From Caldilineaceae bacterium (lineage in GTDB: Bacteria > Chloroflexota > Anaerolineae > Caldilineales > Caldilineaceae): DNA of 64,000 bases. Below are positions 1-8,999 of this stretch, piece after piece; positions within the stretch are counted from its first letter, which is position 1; every line of letters begins with the position of its first letter. The notes under the pieces were generated by a model that saw only the letters and a list, made by a program, of their open reading frames with translations, had not been told where the DNA came from and ran no database searches. Where the stretch lies: positions 161,338 to 225,337 of the forward strand of contig JALHQH010000003.1 in the NCBI GenBank assembly GCA_022842065.1. The letters run 5' to 3'. Made by a program: the position numbers and the translations under genes.

Positions 1-589
1 GCACCACATCGATCGCAATGACCTGGGACGCGCCGGATTTGATCGCCCCTTGTAACATAATGTTGCCGGCAAAACCAACCCCATTGACTGCCACAATATC
101 GCCCAATTTAAAACCAGCATGCAACGCCGCCCAGACCGCACAGCCCAACGGCTCGTAAAGACAGCCGACTTCCATGGAAACCCCATCGGGAATCGGCTGC
201 ACATGCAGAATATCGGTCGCCCAATAGTCGCTATAAGTCGGGTAGATCAGGCTGCCGACGCGGTCGCCGACCTTAACTTTGCCACCACCGATGTACTCCG
301 TCACCCCGCTGCCGACTTCGATGATTGTGCCGCCGCCTTCGTGACCCAGCGGTCCCATGGGGTAGGCATGGGCATGTTCCTGGTTGTGATCGCCCAGTTG
401 CACCTCGGAACCACCTTTGGCCTCATCTTCCGGGCGCACGTTGATCCCGCGATAAAAATAACGTTCCGAGCCACAGACCGAAGCCTGGTGGCTTTTGATC
501 AGCACTTGATTGGGCTTCAGCGGGGGCAGGGTGATGGTTTTAATGGTCAGTTTGTCGGGTTCAAGATAGACAACGCGCGTGTCGATCAT
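1..589 (-). CDS. Zinc-type alcohol/polyol dehydrogenase, N-terminal part (cut by window edge)
   Basis: The minus strand is open from an ATG at 589 to the left edge, giving the first 196 residues of a medium-chain dehydrogenase. A good ribosome binding site (AAGGAG) lies 8 bases before the ATG. The translation has the GroES-like fold landmarks: ASVCGSERYFYRG, where the Cys is the usual catalytic zinc ligand, then PMGPLGHEGGGTI with the conserved GHE, then a GDRVGSL turn. The start of the Rossmann domain (AVNGVGFAGNIM, then IAIDVV) is reached just before the edge. The four-cysteine structural zinc loop is not seen in the expected place. The family oxidises secondary alcohols or polyols with NAD(P). 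The neighbouring sugar-acid enzymes suggest a carbohydrate substrate, but the exact one cannot be read. Confidence 0.85.
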   Translation of the reverse strand, partial: MIDTRVVYLEPDKLTIKTITLPPLKPNQVLIKSHQASVCGSERYFYRGINVRPEDEAKGGSEVQLGDHNQEHAHAYPMGPLGHEGGGTIIEVGSGVTEYIGGGKVKVGDRVGSLIYPTYSDYWATDILHVQPIPDGVSMEVGCLYEPLGCAVWAALHAGFKLGDIVAVNGVGFAGNIMLQGAIKSGASQVIAIDVV

Positions 590-632
590 GTGAGATTCTC
601 CTTTGCTGTGAAATAACGGCATCATTGCCGGT

Positions 633-1571
633 TTAGGTGGTCGCTAATGGGCACGTCATACAATGGGCACCACCATTGCCCAGAAAGAGCACATCTGAAG
701 GAAAGGTTTCAAGCTGCCAGCCATAGGTTGCCATTTCTGTCTTAATCCGCTGGGCACTGGCAAAGCCGACCGCTCGTTTACCGCGCTGCGTCACCACTAC
801 GTTGAGATGCCCTTCGATACGCTCCTGGTCGGTGATCGGGATCATGCGTACACCCCGTTCCTCCAGAAACTCCATAAACATCACATGGCGCGGCTCACTG
901 CGCCCAGCTTCGTAAAGCATACAGGGGAAAGTCTCGAAGATCGGCCGGCTGATCAGGCAAAGATCGGCATCAAGCAGCATGAAGGCCCCATCAATGTGGA
1001 TCTCACCAAAGGGCAGTGGCACTTCTAGGAAATATTTGACCTGCGTGCCCAGGATCGCGTCGCGCAACATGCGCGTCCCCACTTCGTTGGCGCGGTCACA
1101 GAGTGAAGCCACCGCGGTATCCTCGCCGATCATGGTCACGCCACCCCCTTCAAGAAAGCCAGGTTGCTCCACCGCACCCAGGATCGGAATCCCCAGTTGT
1201 TTGAACGCCCGCCCCACCATGCGCTGGTCACCCCAACGCCCCTTGAGATGTGGCCCCATGAGCACCGCGCCACCCCTAAAAACAGCCGCCAGATCGCGTG
1301 TATAGGTCATATTGGGGCGACGGTTGATAAAACCAATGGCGTCGGCATCATCCCGTAAAACATCAGTCAACATGATCGTCTCGACGCCGTGCGCCTGCAA
1401 CAGACCCAGCATCAGATCATAATCAGCCAGAAACGGCTCAACTTCGACCGGCGCGTCAAAATTGAACTCGGCCAGGTTGTGCGGCTTGACCATCGCCAAC
1501 TCCAGCCCTGGGCGATGCATCAAGACAGATTTCAGATCACCATAGGCAGATTTTACGCCAAATTTGTTCAC
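633..1571 (-). CDS. Arginine deiminase / dimethylargininase-fold amidinohydrolase
   Basis: A protein of about 312 residues of the guanidino-group-modifying superfamily (arginine deiminase, DDAH, amidinotransferases). Visible motifs are the N-terminal VLMHRPG strand, the PNMTYTRD segment (substrate-binding Asp), FLEGGGV, the GEIHIDGAF loop with the catalytic His, and the C-terminal GGAHCMTCPL loop with the nucleophilic Cys. Together these indicate an active hydrolase acting on arginine or a methylated or related guanidine compound. The reading frame opens 18 codons earlier inside a tandem-repeat element, so I place the start at the GTG at 1571, which begins the conserved part. The upstream GAGG is a weak ribosome binding site. 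The specific substrate is not determined. Confidence 0.85.
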   Translation of the reverse strand: MNKFGVKSAYGDLKSVLMHRPGLELAMVKPHNLAEFNFDAPVEVEPFLADYDLMLGLLQAHGVETIMLTDVLRDDADAIGFINRRPNMTYTRDLAAVFRGGAVLMGPHLKGRWGDQRMVGRAFKQLGIPILGAVEQPGFLEGGGVTMIGEDTAVASLCDRANEVGTRMLRDAILGTQVKYFLEVPLPFGEIHIDGAFMLLDADLCLISRPIFETFPCMLYEAGRSEPRHVMFMEFLEERGVRMIPITDQERIEGHLNVVVTQRGKRAVGFASAQRIKTEMATYGWQLETFPSDVLFLGNGGAHCMTCPLATT

Positions 1572-1599
1572 TGGACTTGCCTCGTTTAGGGGGGGATAA

Positions 1600-1672
1600 A
1601 TCGGTAGATCGGTACATCGGTACATCGGTAGACTACTTATATACTTATCTACCGATGTACCGATTTACTTAT
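1600..1672. repeat. Inverted pair of 8-bp-unit arrays (ATCGGTAN)
   Basis: Units of the type ATCGGTAG/ATCGGTAC are repeated in tandem at 1600-1632. An inverted partner at 1647-1668 reads TCTACCGATGTACCGATTTA, so the transcript can fold into a long hairpin. It fills the gap between two minus-strand genes. It is one of a class of similarly built intergenic elements in this window. Confidence 0.8.
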
Positions 1673-2824
1673 CTACCAACGCTCCACCACATTTTCCGCA
1701 ATATAGTCGAAATTAATTGCCTGGCCCAGCCCCGGATCTTGGGAGACGTGGACAAAGCCTTGCTCGTCCATCGGGTCATCGAGTTTGTGGAGCCAGGCTT
1801 TGGGTTGCTCCCAATTGACAAAGGGATGGAGCAGCCCGCGCTCGTAAAATTCGCCAGGGAACCCCATGGCACAGAGCACATGCAGGTTGCCGGGGCCACC
1901 ACCGTGGACTTCCATGCGCATCCCAAAGGATTCAGCCAGGTGCGCGACCTTGAGGAGCGGTGTGATCCCGCCCAGGTCACCGACGCCACCGCGCACGAGA
2001 TCACAGGCCCCGGCTTTGATCCACTCGGCACGCGTATACATTTTGCCTTCGGCGGTCTCTGGGCCACAGATGGGCAGCGACGTATTATCACAGAGCCAGA
2101 CATAGGAGGACATGCTATGTTCATCCATCGGCTCTTCCATCCAGTAGTAGTCAAGCTTTTCCAGCCCCTTGGCTAGTTGGAGCGCCTCTTCGCGGCTGTA
2201 GTAGTGGAAGGGATCGAGCATCAACGGCACATCGGGACCGACGGCTTCGCGCACGGCAGCACAGGCTTGGAGATCGCGCTTAACGCTCGGTGCGCCGTCG
2301 TAGGGCGGCTGCCAGGTATGCAGTTTGAAGGAGGGATAGCCGCGCTCCTTGACACACCATTCGGCAAAGCGGGCGTAATCTTCGGGAGTAGCCAAGCCAT
2401 TTTCCAGATCATCGCCACACATGGTGCTGGCATAGGCGGGGACTTTGTCGCGTGTGGCACCGATCAACTTGTGGACCGGCAGCCCTACTGCACGACCCGC
2501 TAGATCCCAGAGCGCCAGATCGACGGTCGTCATATACTTATCGCTGAGCGTGGCCAGGTTCAGGCGCTGCCGCTCCTTGATTGCGTGCCAGATCTTCTCG
2601 CGGTAGTGGGGATCCTGGCCGATTACCAGTGGTTTAATCGAACTTTCCAGCGTGCCTTTAGGCATGGGACCAAAGGCATAACCATTGACCCCCTCGTCCG
2701 TATGAATGGTCAACATGGTCTGGTACGCTTCATGTTCAGGACCGGGGTGGCCATGTCCCTCTGAGTCGCGTACGGTGTTGGAGAGATAGCGAAAGGATTG
2801 CACGGTAATGTCGGTAATTTTCAC
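1673..2824 (-). CDS. Mandelate racemase/muconate lactonizing-type enolase superfamily enzyme
   Basis: A 383-residue member of the enolase superfamily, probably an acid-sugar dehydratase or racemase. The capping domain (about 1-125) is followed by the barrel with the metal ligands D204 (LMLDPFH), E230/E231 (MEEPMDE) and E256 (GPETAEG). The second-strand motif is KLH (K167-x-H169) instead of the commoner KxK. H307 (MEVHGGG) is a plausible second base. The GTG start at 2824 is preceded by GGAGGAAC, 10 bases upstream. It lies in the same direction as the deiminase but is separated from it by a repeat element. The local collection of sugar-acid enzymes supports a carbohydrate-acid substrate, which I cannot name. 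Confidence 0.88.
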   Translation of the reverse strand: MKITDITVQSFRYLSNTVRDSEGHGHPGPEHEAYQTMLTIHTDEGVNGYAFGPMPKGTLESSIKPLVIGQDPHYREKIWHAIKERQRLNLATLSDKYMTTVDLALWDLAGRAVGLPVHKLIGATRDKVPAYASTMCGDDLENGLATPEDYARFAEWCVKERGYPSFKLHTWQPPYDGAPSVKRDLQACAAVREAVGPDVPLMLDPFHYYSREEALQLAKGLEKLDYYWMEEPMDEHSMSSYVWLCDNTSLPICGPETAEGKMYTRAEWIKAGACDLVRGGVGDLGGITPLLKVAHLAESFGMRMEVHGGGPGNLHVLCAMGFPGEFYERGLLHPFVNWEQPKAWLHKLDDPMDEQGFVHVSQDPGLGQAINFDYIAENVVERW

Positions 2825-3112
2825 AAGTTGGTTCCTCCAGTTGAGTGGGTAATTAGGTGATCACAAAGCGGCGGCGGTGCGCCAGCTGCTTCTGACCTTG
2901 ATCTTGGGGAAGGATACTTATCCCAATTATCGATTGATTCGTAGTTGTTGTCAATCTGCTTGCGCAGGGGTAGCCCTGGCACAATTAACTATCGTTTACA
3001 GTATGACAGGAAAAGCCAGTAGCAATAATCTCGCTCTGTAGTGTACAATCATCCTTATCACTTTATTTCGCGAAGCAAATCTAGTTTTTATCATAACCAA
3101 AAGGTAATCCCC

Positions 3113-4165
3113 ATGGAATCCAAAGCGCATGAGTTCTTAAAGACACTGTTACTCGCCCCCAGCCCAGCCGGCTATGAGCAACCAGTACAGGCCGTCGTCC
3201 GTGAGTATGTCAAAGAGTTTGCCGATGAGGTTAAGACCGATGTCCACGGCAATGTGATCGTGGGGCGCAATATCGCCGCCCCCACCCGGGTGCTGCTCGC
3301 CGGCCACTGTGACCAGATCGGCCTGGTGGTGACCTATATTGACGACAACGGCTTTATCTACACCCTGCCGGTTGGCGGCTGGGATCCCCAACAGTTGATC
3401 GGTCAACGGATGACGATCTGGACCAAAAGTGGCCCGGTCGCCGGGGTGATTGCCCGCAAGCCAATTCACCTGCTCAACAGTGATGAGCGCGGCAAGGTCG
3501 TTAAACTGGAAGAAATGTGGATCGATATCGGGGCCACCGACAAGGCGGATGCGGCCAGTGTGGTGCGGATTGGTGACCCGGTCACCTTTGAGTTGGGCTA
3601 TCAGGAGATGCGCAATGGGCTGGCCAACGCGCCGGGCATGGATAATATCACCGGCGTCTGGGTGGTGATCGAAGCGCTGCGGCGCGCCGGCTCGCTCAAT
3701 GTCGCGGTCTATGCCGTCTCGACTGTCCAGGAGGAGATTGGGCTGCGTGGCGCGCAGACCAGCACCTTTGGCGTTGACCCACTGATCGGCATTGCCGTCG
3801 ATGTCACCCATGCCACCGATTGCCCCACCATCGACAAACGGCAGGAAGGCGATGTCAAACTTGGCGGCGGCCCCGTGATCGAACGCGGCCCCAATGTTAA
3901 CCCGCATCTCTTTGATCGCCTGGTTGAGACGGCACTGGCAGCAGAGATGCCCCATCAAATCGTCGCCCACAACCGCGGCACCGGCACGGACGCCAACGCG
4001 ATCCAACTGGTGCGTGCCGGCGTGGTCACCGGGCTGATCAGCATTCCCAACCGCTATATGCACAGTCGCGTCGAGACGATTGCGCTGAAGGATATTGACC
4101 AGTCCGCCGATCTGCTGGCCGCCTTCCTCACTGGCCTGACGGGAAACGAAGATTTTACACCGTAG
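3113..4165 (+). CDS. M42 family zinc aminopeptidase (TET/FrvX-like)
   Basis: A 350-residue cytoplasmic metallopeptidase of family M42, whose members form large tetrahedral shells that trim peptides. The co-catalytic metal ligands are all visible: AGHCDQIG (His-x-Asp), PGMDNITG (bridging Asp), VQEEIGLRG (catalytic Glu and ligand Glu), AVDVTHATD (Asp) and RYMHSRVE (His). The open frame extends 24 codons further upstream, but the ATG at 3113 has an AAGGT element and starts the conserved sequence, so I prefer it. The gene stands alone, divergent from the enolase-superfamily gene and convergent with the next gene. Confidence 0.92.
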   Translation: MESKAHEFLKTLLLAPSPAGYEQPVQAVVREYVKEFADEVKTDVHGNVIVGRNIAAPTRVLLAGHCDQIGLVVTYIDDNGFIYTLPVGGWDPQQLIGQRMTIWTKSGPVAGVIARKPIHLLNSDERGKVVKLEEMWIDIGATDKADAASVVRIGDPVTFELGYQEMRNGLANAPGMDNITGVWVVIEALRRAGSLNVAVYAVSTVQEEIGLRGAQTSTFGVDPLIGIAVDVTHATDCPTIDKRQEGDVKLGGGPVIERGPNVNPHLFDRLVETALAAEMPHQIVAHNRGTGTDANAIQLVRAGVVTGLISIPNRYMHSRVETIALKDIDQSADLLAAFLTGLTGNEDFTP

Positions 4166-4189
4166 TAAACGGGGACATTGCAGGTTCAG

Positions 4190-5731
4190 CTAGCGGCGTA
4201 CAAAGGGAAAGCCGATTTGATCAGCTAGCGTCGGCGCGGTCGGCAAACTGAAGGTAAGATGGCGCAAGGCGCAACCCGCTTGGTTACAATTCGGTTGGCC
4301 GTTGGCATTCATGGCCAGATTGCTGAGATCAAGCCAAATCAGATCAAGGTAATCGCTGCGGGTGGCCGGATGATTTTCGCGGCGTAAGCTCCCAAAACCA
4401 TTCGCCCCGCCACTGGCAACCGGCGCAGTGATGGCCACTGGTTTACCCCAAGGGGCGCCATGCGGCTTATCCATGAGCCAGATCTGGCCATCCAACAGAT
4501 CTTCATTGGGTAAGCTGGCACAAGAGCTGTGGCTTTGGGTCCAACTGACCCAGACGCGATCACCGGCTGTCAACGCGATGCTGGGGAAGAGCAGACAATG
4601 GCCCGGCACCGCGGCAATCGTTGCCGGCAGGGCCACCCAAGCCCCGCGCCCAGCGTGTAAGGCGGGGTCATAGACGCGGTAGCGCAGCGAGCTTTCGGCT
4701 GGGGCCGTCAGCTCGCGCCAGACCAGATAAAGACGGTTGGTGCTATCGCGCGCCAGCGAAACGTGGCGTTGATCAGTCGTGCCCGGAGCCACCGTCTGCC
4801 AGGTGCGCCATTGCTCGCCATTATCGGCGGAGCGACTCCAGTAAATTTGGGCGACACCACGCCCCACTTTGGCATAGGCAGCCACAAAGAGATAGCGCTG
4901 CTCGCCCACATAACTAACCATGAGCGTGGGACGGCTGAAGCGCAGTTTGGGCAGGGGCGCGATATTACGCCACGCCGTCCAGTGCGTCCCCCCATCAGTC
5001 GAACGCACAAATTTAATCTGCCCGTTGGGGTGACTCGCATCGAGCCCTTCCCAAACCACATAAACATTGGCGCCGTTGACATAGAGCGCCGGATGTTCCT
5101 GCCAGAGATCTTCATCCGCTGTATAGCCCGCGACCTCGCCCAGGCTACGCCAGAAGGCACCCTGCTCCCACTGTGTCCAGCCCTCTCCACCGGGAAGTGA
5201 ACGGGCATATTTGATCTGGCGGTCATTGTCCCCATGTTGGGCGTCATTGCCATACCAGACCAGATGCAGTCGATTATCGCCGTCGATGGCCAGCGCCGGC
5301 ACCCGTTGGGTAAAAGGGCCGACATCTTCGATCGGCTGATCATTGTTGAGTACCCTCCAGTTGGCCCCATTATCAGTGGATTTGGCCACAAAAATGTGAT
5401 AGACACTGTCCATTTTTTTGCGATAGGCCACGTAAAGATTGCCCTGCTCATCACGCACGATTTTGCGCGCGTCGGTATACCCCATACCGCGGAAATCTTC
5501 AGTGTAGTCGATCACATTACTGGCCGGTTCCTGCGCCAACAGTGGTGTTGCCGGCTCGACCCAACGTAGTAAGTCATCCACATCAGCCGCACTGAGCATT
5601 ATCATTACCCCGAACAAGAGCAACGCACAGATCGCATAGGTCGGCAGTGGCAGCGGCAAATAATGCAATGCACGCCACACCCGCGACGTTGGTACGCGAT
5701 TGTGCGAAGTTTTTGCGACAGTCACAGGCAT
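4190..5731 (-). CDS. Secreted BNR/Asp-box (sialidase-like propeller) protein
   Basis: A protein of about 513 residues with a basic N-terminus and one hydrophobic segment (ICALLLFGVMIML), suggesting export or membrane anchoring. The body carries repeated Asp-boxes (STDNGANW, STDGGTHW, SADNGEQW), the signature of BNR propeller blades. The Arg and Glu catalytic set of true sialidases cannot be confirmed, so it may only bind glycans. I choose the ATG at 5731 because AAGGGA lies 5 bases before it; an in-frame ATG eight codons upstream lacks this. The last residues (GFPFVRR) loosely resemble the LPL-type tail of other exported proteins here. It converges with the M42 gene with only 24 bases between them. 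Confidence 0.75.
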   Translation of the reverse strand: MPVTVAKTSHNRVPTSRVWRALHYLPLPLPTYAICALLLFGVMIMLSAADVDDLLRWVEPATPLLAQEPASNVIDYTEDFRGMGYTDARKIVRDEQGNLYVAYRKKMDSVYHIFVAKSTDNGANWRVLNNDQPIEDVGPFTQRVPALAIDGDNRLHLVWYGNDAQHGDNDRQIKYARSLPGGEGWTQWEQGAFWRSLGEVAGYTADEDLWQEHPALYVNGANVYVVWEGLDASHPNGQIKFVRSTDGGTHWTAWRNIAPLPKLRFSRPTLMVSYVGEQRYLFVAAYAKVGRGVAQIYWSRSADNGEQWRTWQTVAPGTTDQRHVSLARDSTNRLYLVWRELTAPAESSLRYRVYDPALHAGRGAWVALPATIAAVPGHCLLFPSIALTAGDRVWVSWTQSHSSCASLPNEDLLDGQIWLMDKPHGAPWGKPVAITAPVASGGANGFGSLRRENHPATRSDYLDLIWLDLSNLAMNANGQPNCNQAGCALRHLTFSLPTAPTLADQIGFPFVRR

Positions 5732-5777
5732 AAATCCCTTGCGGCAAACACACATTAACGATTAATTATTAATGCGC

Positions 5778-6608
5778 TCACGGATAAACCGTCCGACCGT
5801 AGCGATTGCTGAGATCAAGCGAACGCATGGTCGCATGGACCGTTTCGGCAATGTCAATGATAAAGTGCTCCTGGGTGACCGCATTACACAGGGCATGTTT
5901 GGTCATGACCGCCAGCAGGTAAGGCCGCCGTGGCAGGTAGACCAGCGCGGCATCACACATGGCGCTGTCAACCCAACCAGGCTTGTTGGCAACGACGAGA
6001 TCGGCAGGCACGCCACGGTCGATAAAACCATGATTAGGCTTTTTGAGAATCGCCAGCGTCTCTTGCGCAACCCAGGCGGACGGTTGCCCGTTGTGGAGCA
6101 GTTCCAACATGGCAACCAATTCGGCCGGGGTCGAAACATTTTCCTGATCGCGCACCGCGGCAATGTTATCCATCATCTTGCGCCGCAGTTGGGTTTCTAC
6201 CAATCCCAACGTCTGTAAGATCCGATTAGTTTCTGCAATCCCCGCCCGTTCAATACAAAGATTGGTCGCCGTGTTATCCGAGGCGATGATCATCAGCGTA
6301 GCGATATCGAGCAACGAAAGTTCCACCGCCCCCGTTAGGTAGGCAAGCACACCGCTGCCCAAAACTTGGTCAGTCGCAGGAATGGTAATGCGTTCTTGCA
6401 GATCAATCTCGCCCAACTCAGCACGGCGCAACAGTTGGGTCAACACATGGATCTTAATGGTAGAGGCCGTGGGGAAAACTTCCGCGCCATTGATCGCCAA
6501 GGCCAGTCCGGTCCCCGGTTCCTTCAGGGCAATGCCGGCAATCCCAGGGAAAGCCGCCACCTTGGCTTCAAGCTGAGTGGTGAGCCGTTGCCAGAGTAAA
6601 TTGGTCAT
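5778..6608 (-). CDS. Class A beta-lactamase-like serine hydrolase
   Basis: A 276-residue serine hydrolase of the class A beta-lactamase/penicillin-binding fold. S49-x-x-K52 (STIK) is the nucleophile motif, S110-D-N112 the second motif, and NKPGWVDS the KTG-equivalent strand. The segment ENVSTPAE stands where the omega-loop Glu region is expected. No signal peptide is seen, which argues against a classical periplasmic beta-lactamase; many cytoplasmic or unassigned homologues exist. The start at 6608 has a TTGGAG element. The open frame continues upstream only as translated heptamer repeats, so those residues are not protein. Confidence 0.85.
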   Translation of the reverse strand: MTNLLWQRLTTQLEAKVAAFPGIAGIALKEPGTGLALAINGAEVFPTASTIKIHVLTQLLRRAELGEIDLQERITIPATDQVLGSGVLAYLTGAVELSLLDIATLMIIASDNTATNLCIERAGIAETNRILQTLGLVETQLRRKMMDNIAAVRDQENVSTPAELVAMLELLHNGQPSAWVAQETLAILKKPNHGFIDRGVPADLVVANKPGWVDSAMCDAALVYLPRRPYLLAVMTKHALCNAVTQEHFIIDIAETVHATMRSLDLSNRYGRTVYP

Positions 6609-6651
6609 TGAACACTCCAAGATAGTCTTAAGATTAAAGTGATGTGTGAGG

Positions 6652-6860
6652 CGTGAAACGTAAAACGTAAAACGTAAAACGTAAAACGTAAAACGTAAAA
6701 CGTAAAACGTAAAACGTAAAACGTAAAACGTGATGGGTAAATTGTCTCGTTGTCGTATTATGTTAAGCGCACGGCAGTGACTACACGCCAAGCGACTTCG
6801 AGAACAAGCGCGGGGGCCTGACTCACACATTACGTTTTACGTTTTACGCATCACGTTTCA
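6652..6860. repeat. Heptamer array (TAAAACG x10) with inverted partner
   Basis: Positions 6661-6730 are ten perfect tandem copies of the 7-mer TAAAACG, preceded by GTGAAACG. About 100 bases later, at 6833-6859, lie inverted copies (TTACGTTTTACGTTTTACG followed by CATCACGTTTCAC). The 100 bases between hold no gene. The element separates two minus-strand genes and reaches the stop codon of the Gfo/Idh gene. Confidence 0.9.
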
Positions 6861-7928
6861 CCCCTGTCCGTTCATGGCATGATAGAAGGGATCGGCGGGG
6901 GTGATCGAGCAGCGCGCCACTGGTTGTCCCGTAATTGCCGACTTGTAGAGGCTGGCGAGAAATTCGATGGTGGGGCGTACATCGGGGCCGCTGACGGGTG
7001 GTCGTTCATTGCGGGCGCGGCTGGCCAACATGGCTTGTAATTGCGCACCGTGGGAAGAAGGAACGTTGGGCGGGAGTTGTTGCCAAGCAGCGAGTTCTTC
7101 TGCGGCGACACCGGGGGCGGCCGTATAGCGCCAATCGTCGTTGTTGTAGCTGTAGAGATGGGTCAATTCCACCGTTGCCTGCTGAAAGTCAAAACGCAGG
7201 TAGGAGACTTCGCGCGGGGAAAGCACACTGTTGGTAATGCTGGCCATCGCCCCGTTGGCAAAACGGACGGTCGCCATTGAGACATCTTCCACCTCGATGT
7301 TGCGGTCCAGCGTGCCCATCATCGCCCGTACCTCCGCCCAGTCGCCCAGCTGATGGAGCATAAAGTCCATGCTGTGAATGCCGTGGCCCATCGTACAGCC
7401 GCCCAACTCGGTCGCCCACTTGCCACGCCAGGGCACGGCGTAATATTCATGGGTGCGGAACCAGGTGGTCAGGTTAACACAGACCATTGGTTTACCCAGC
7501 GCGCCGCTGTCGATCAGCCCTTTCAGGTGTTGACCACCTGAGCCAAAGCGCCATTGAAAGACGCTGCTGCAATAGTTGCCAGTCCGCGCCTCGGCTGCCT
7601 CAATCCGATCCATCTCGGCCAACGATGCGCACAGGGGTTTTTCACAGAGAACCCACGCACCCGCCTCCAACGCCGCGATGATCAGATCACAGTGGGTGCC
7701 GGGTGGGGTGGCAATGTGGACCAGTTGCGGCTGTTCGCGCTGTAAGAGCTGATCAAGATCACTGTAGGCGCGCCCGATTTCGTGCGTTTCACAAAAGGCT
7801 GAGGCGCGGTCGGCATCAATATCCATCCCCGCCACCAGATCCACATCGGCACTGGCCTGGCGCAGCGCCTTCACATGTGACTGTGCAATGCCGCCGGTGC
7901 CGATGATGACTGCACGCAATTTATCCAT
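6858..7928 (-). CDS. Gfo/Idh/MocA family NAD(P)-dependent oxidoreductase
   Basis: A 356-residue two-domain oxidoreductase. The Rossmann domain begins with IIGTGGIAQSH (residues 8-18). IATPPGTHCD and CEKPLCAS follow, the latter holding the family's catalytic Lys of the EKP motif. The C-terminal alpha/beta domain carries GGCTMGHGIHSMD, in which the His residues are typically near the substrate. Members oxidise sugars, inositols or their derivatives. The ATG at 7928 has AAAGGT upstream. It stands alone between a repeat array and a 250-base gap, so context gives no substrate beyond the general sugar-catabolic setting. Confidence 0.88.
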   Translation of the reverse strand: MDKLRAVIIGTGGIAQSHVKALRQASADVDLVAGMDIDADRASAFCETHEIGRAYSDLDQLLQREQPQLVHIATPPGTHCDLIIAALEAGAWVLCEKPLCASLAEMDRIEAAEARTGNYCSSVFQWRFGSGGQHLKGLIDSGALGKPMVCVNLTTWFRTHEYYAVPWRGKWATELGGCTMGHGIHSMDFMLHQLGDWAEVRAMMGTLDRNIEVEDVSMATVRFANGAMASITNSVLSPREVSYLRFDFQQATVELTHLYSYNNDDWRYTAAPGVAAEELAAWQQLPPNVPSSHGAQLQAMLASRARNERPPVSGPDVRPTIEFLASLYKSAITGQPVARCSITPADPFYHAMNGQG

Positions 7929-8177
7929 AAGAATGTAACCTTTCTACTGAGGAATAAGGATGGATGCGCCCAGTGGGCAACCGCCAATGTCCACCGACCA
8001 CTGTTTGGGCTATCTTATCATAGCAGCGGTTAATTTTGAAGCCAAGGTTATGTGCCAGGTGCGTCCCAATTTTGGGTAAACGTCCCCGGCACAGGCGGGG
8101 AAACGGTACGCAGACGAACCAATTCTTCGCCTATGCCGGGGACGTATTACGACTTACCCCTTTCCTGGGACGCCCCC
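7929..8177. other. Intergenic region with an imperfect inverted repeat
   Basis: No gene is seen. Two 16-base arms, CGTCCCCGGCACAGGC at 8081-8096 and GCCTATGCCGGGGACG at 8129-8144, pair with one mismatch around a 32-base loop. The preceding GTGCCAGGTGCGTCCC (8052-8067) looks like a REP-type palindrome fragment. It could be a mobile-repeat remnant or terminate the upstream permease operon, but it has no T-tract. Confidence 0.5.
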
Positions 8178-8999
8178 CTACGTGCCGGTACTCTGATAGT
8201 GGCGAATCCCGAAGCGCCAGAAGGTGAGCGCGAGCCAGAGCACACCGCCCCCAACCAAGGGGGCAATGAAAGAAAAGATCGGGGGCAGACCGAGCGGGTC
8301 GGTTTTGTCTAAAAAGTAGAGCGCGGGGTAGTAGTTGAGAAAGATCGCCGGCACCAGATAAGTAAAGGTGCGACGCAGCCAGTCGGGATAAATGTGCATG
8401 GGGTAGGCCATCATCTCGCTGCCGCCATAGGTGAGAATATTCATCGCCTCGATCGAATCAACCGTCCAGAAAGAGATCGTCGAACCGATGATAAAGAGGC
8501 CCCCAAAGAAGCAGACCAACCCTATGATCACTAACCCCAGGTAAAAGACTTTGAAGGGACTCCACGCAATCTCGGCCAGGCTGATCGCGATGGCCAGAAT
8601 GATCGCCCCTTGGGCAATGCGCCCCAGCCGGCGCAGCAAAAATTCGCTGCCAAAGACCTGGATCGTCGGGTTGACCGGACGCAGCAGCATTTGATCAAAA
8701 AGGCCCTGACGCACCTGTTTACCAAAACTGGCCGGGTCAAACCCGCTGAAGATCATATCCATTAACCCAAAGGCAAATTCGACCGTGCCCCACAGAAAGG
8801 CGATTTCGCCCAGCGTCCAGCCGCCCAGGTTGCCAAAGCGCTGCAGCACAAAGGCAATCGAGGCAAAAAAGAGAAAGAGCGTAATCCCCGACGAGAGGAC
8901 ATCTAACAGGAATGCCATGCGGTATTGCAACTGTGAACGCAGCTGAATATTGATCAGGCGGCTGTAGACGGCAAGGTTAAATTTAAGGTTACGCATCAT
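8178..8999 (-). CDS. ABC-2 family transporter permease (second of pair)
   Basis: A polytopic membrane protein of about 273 residues with roughly six hydrophobic segments (for example LDVLSSGITLFLFFASIAFV and LGLVIIGLVCFFGGLFIIG). The cytoplasmic loop SFGKQVRQGLFDQMLLRPV is characteristic of the ABC2_membrane_6 (DUF990) permeases. The start at 8999 overlaps the stop of the preceding permease as ATGA, implying translational coupling; the frame opens earlier inside that gene. The two permeases would form a heterodimeric export channel. No ATP-binding subunit lies beside them, although it is usually the neighbouring gene. Confidence 0.85.
   Translation of the reverse strand: MMRNLKFNLAVYSRLINIQLRSQLQYRMAFLLDVLSSGITLFLFFASIAFVLQRFGNLGGWTLGEIAFLWGTVEFAFGLMDMIFSGFDPASFGKQVRQGLFDQMLLRPVNPTIQVFGSEFLLRRLGRIAQGAIILAIAISLAEIAWSPFKVFYLGLVIIGLVCFFGGLFIIGSTISFWTVDSIEAMNILTYGGSEMMAYPMHIYPDWLRRTFTYLVPAIFLNYYPALYFLDKTDPLGLPPIFSFIAPLVGGGVLWLALTFWRFGIRHYQSTGT

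Noticed and set aside
119..616. 165-codon plus-strand frame at the left end
   Set aside because: It is antisense to the zinc dehydrogenase, whose motifs are clear on the minus strand.
3149..4063. Long (304-codon) minus-strand frame within the M42 peptidase gene
   Set aside because: It mirrors a strongly conserved plus-strand gene and has no recognisable domain of its own.
5778..6608. Antibiotic-resistance beta-lactamase
   Set aside because: No signal peptide is present and the KTG motif is KPG; resistance cannot be inferred from the fold alone.
6661..6730. Possible CRISPR-like array (regular repeats)
   Set aside because: The unit is only 7 bases and contiguous, with no spacers, so it is a simple tandem repeat.
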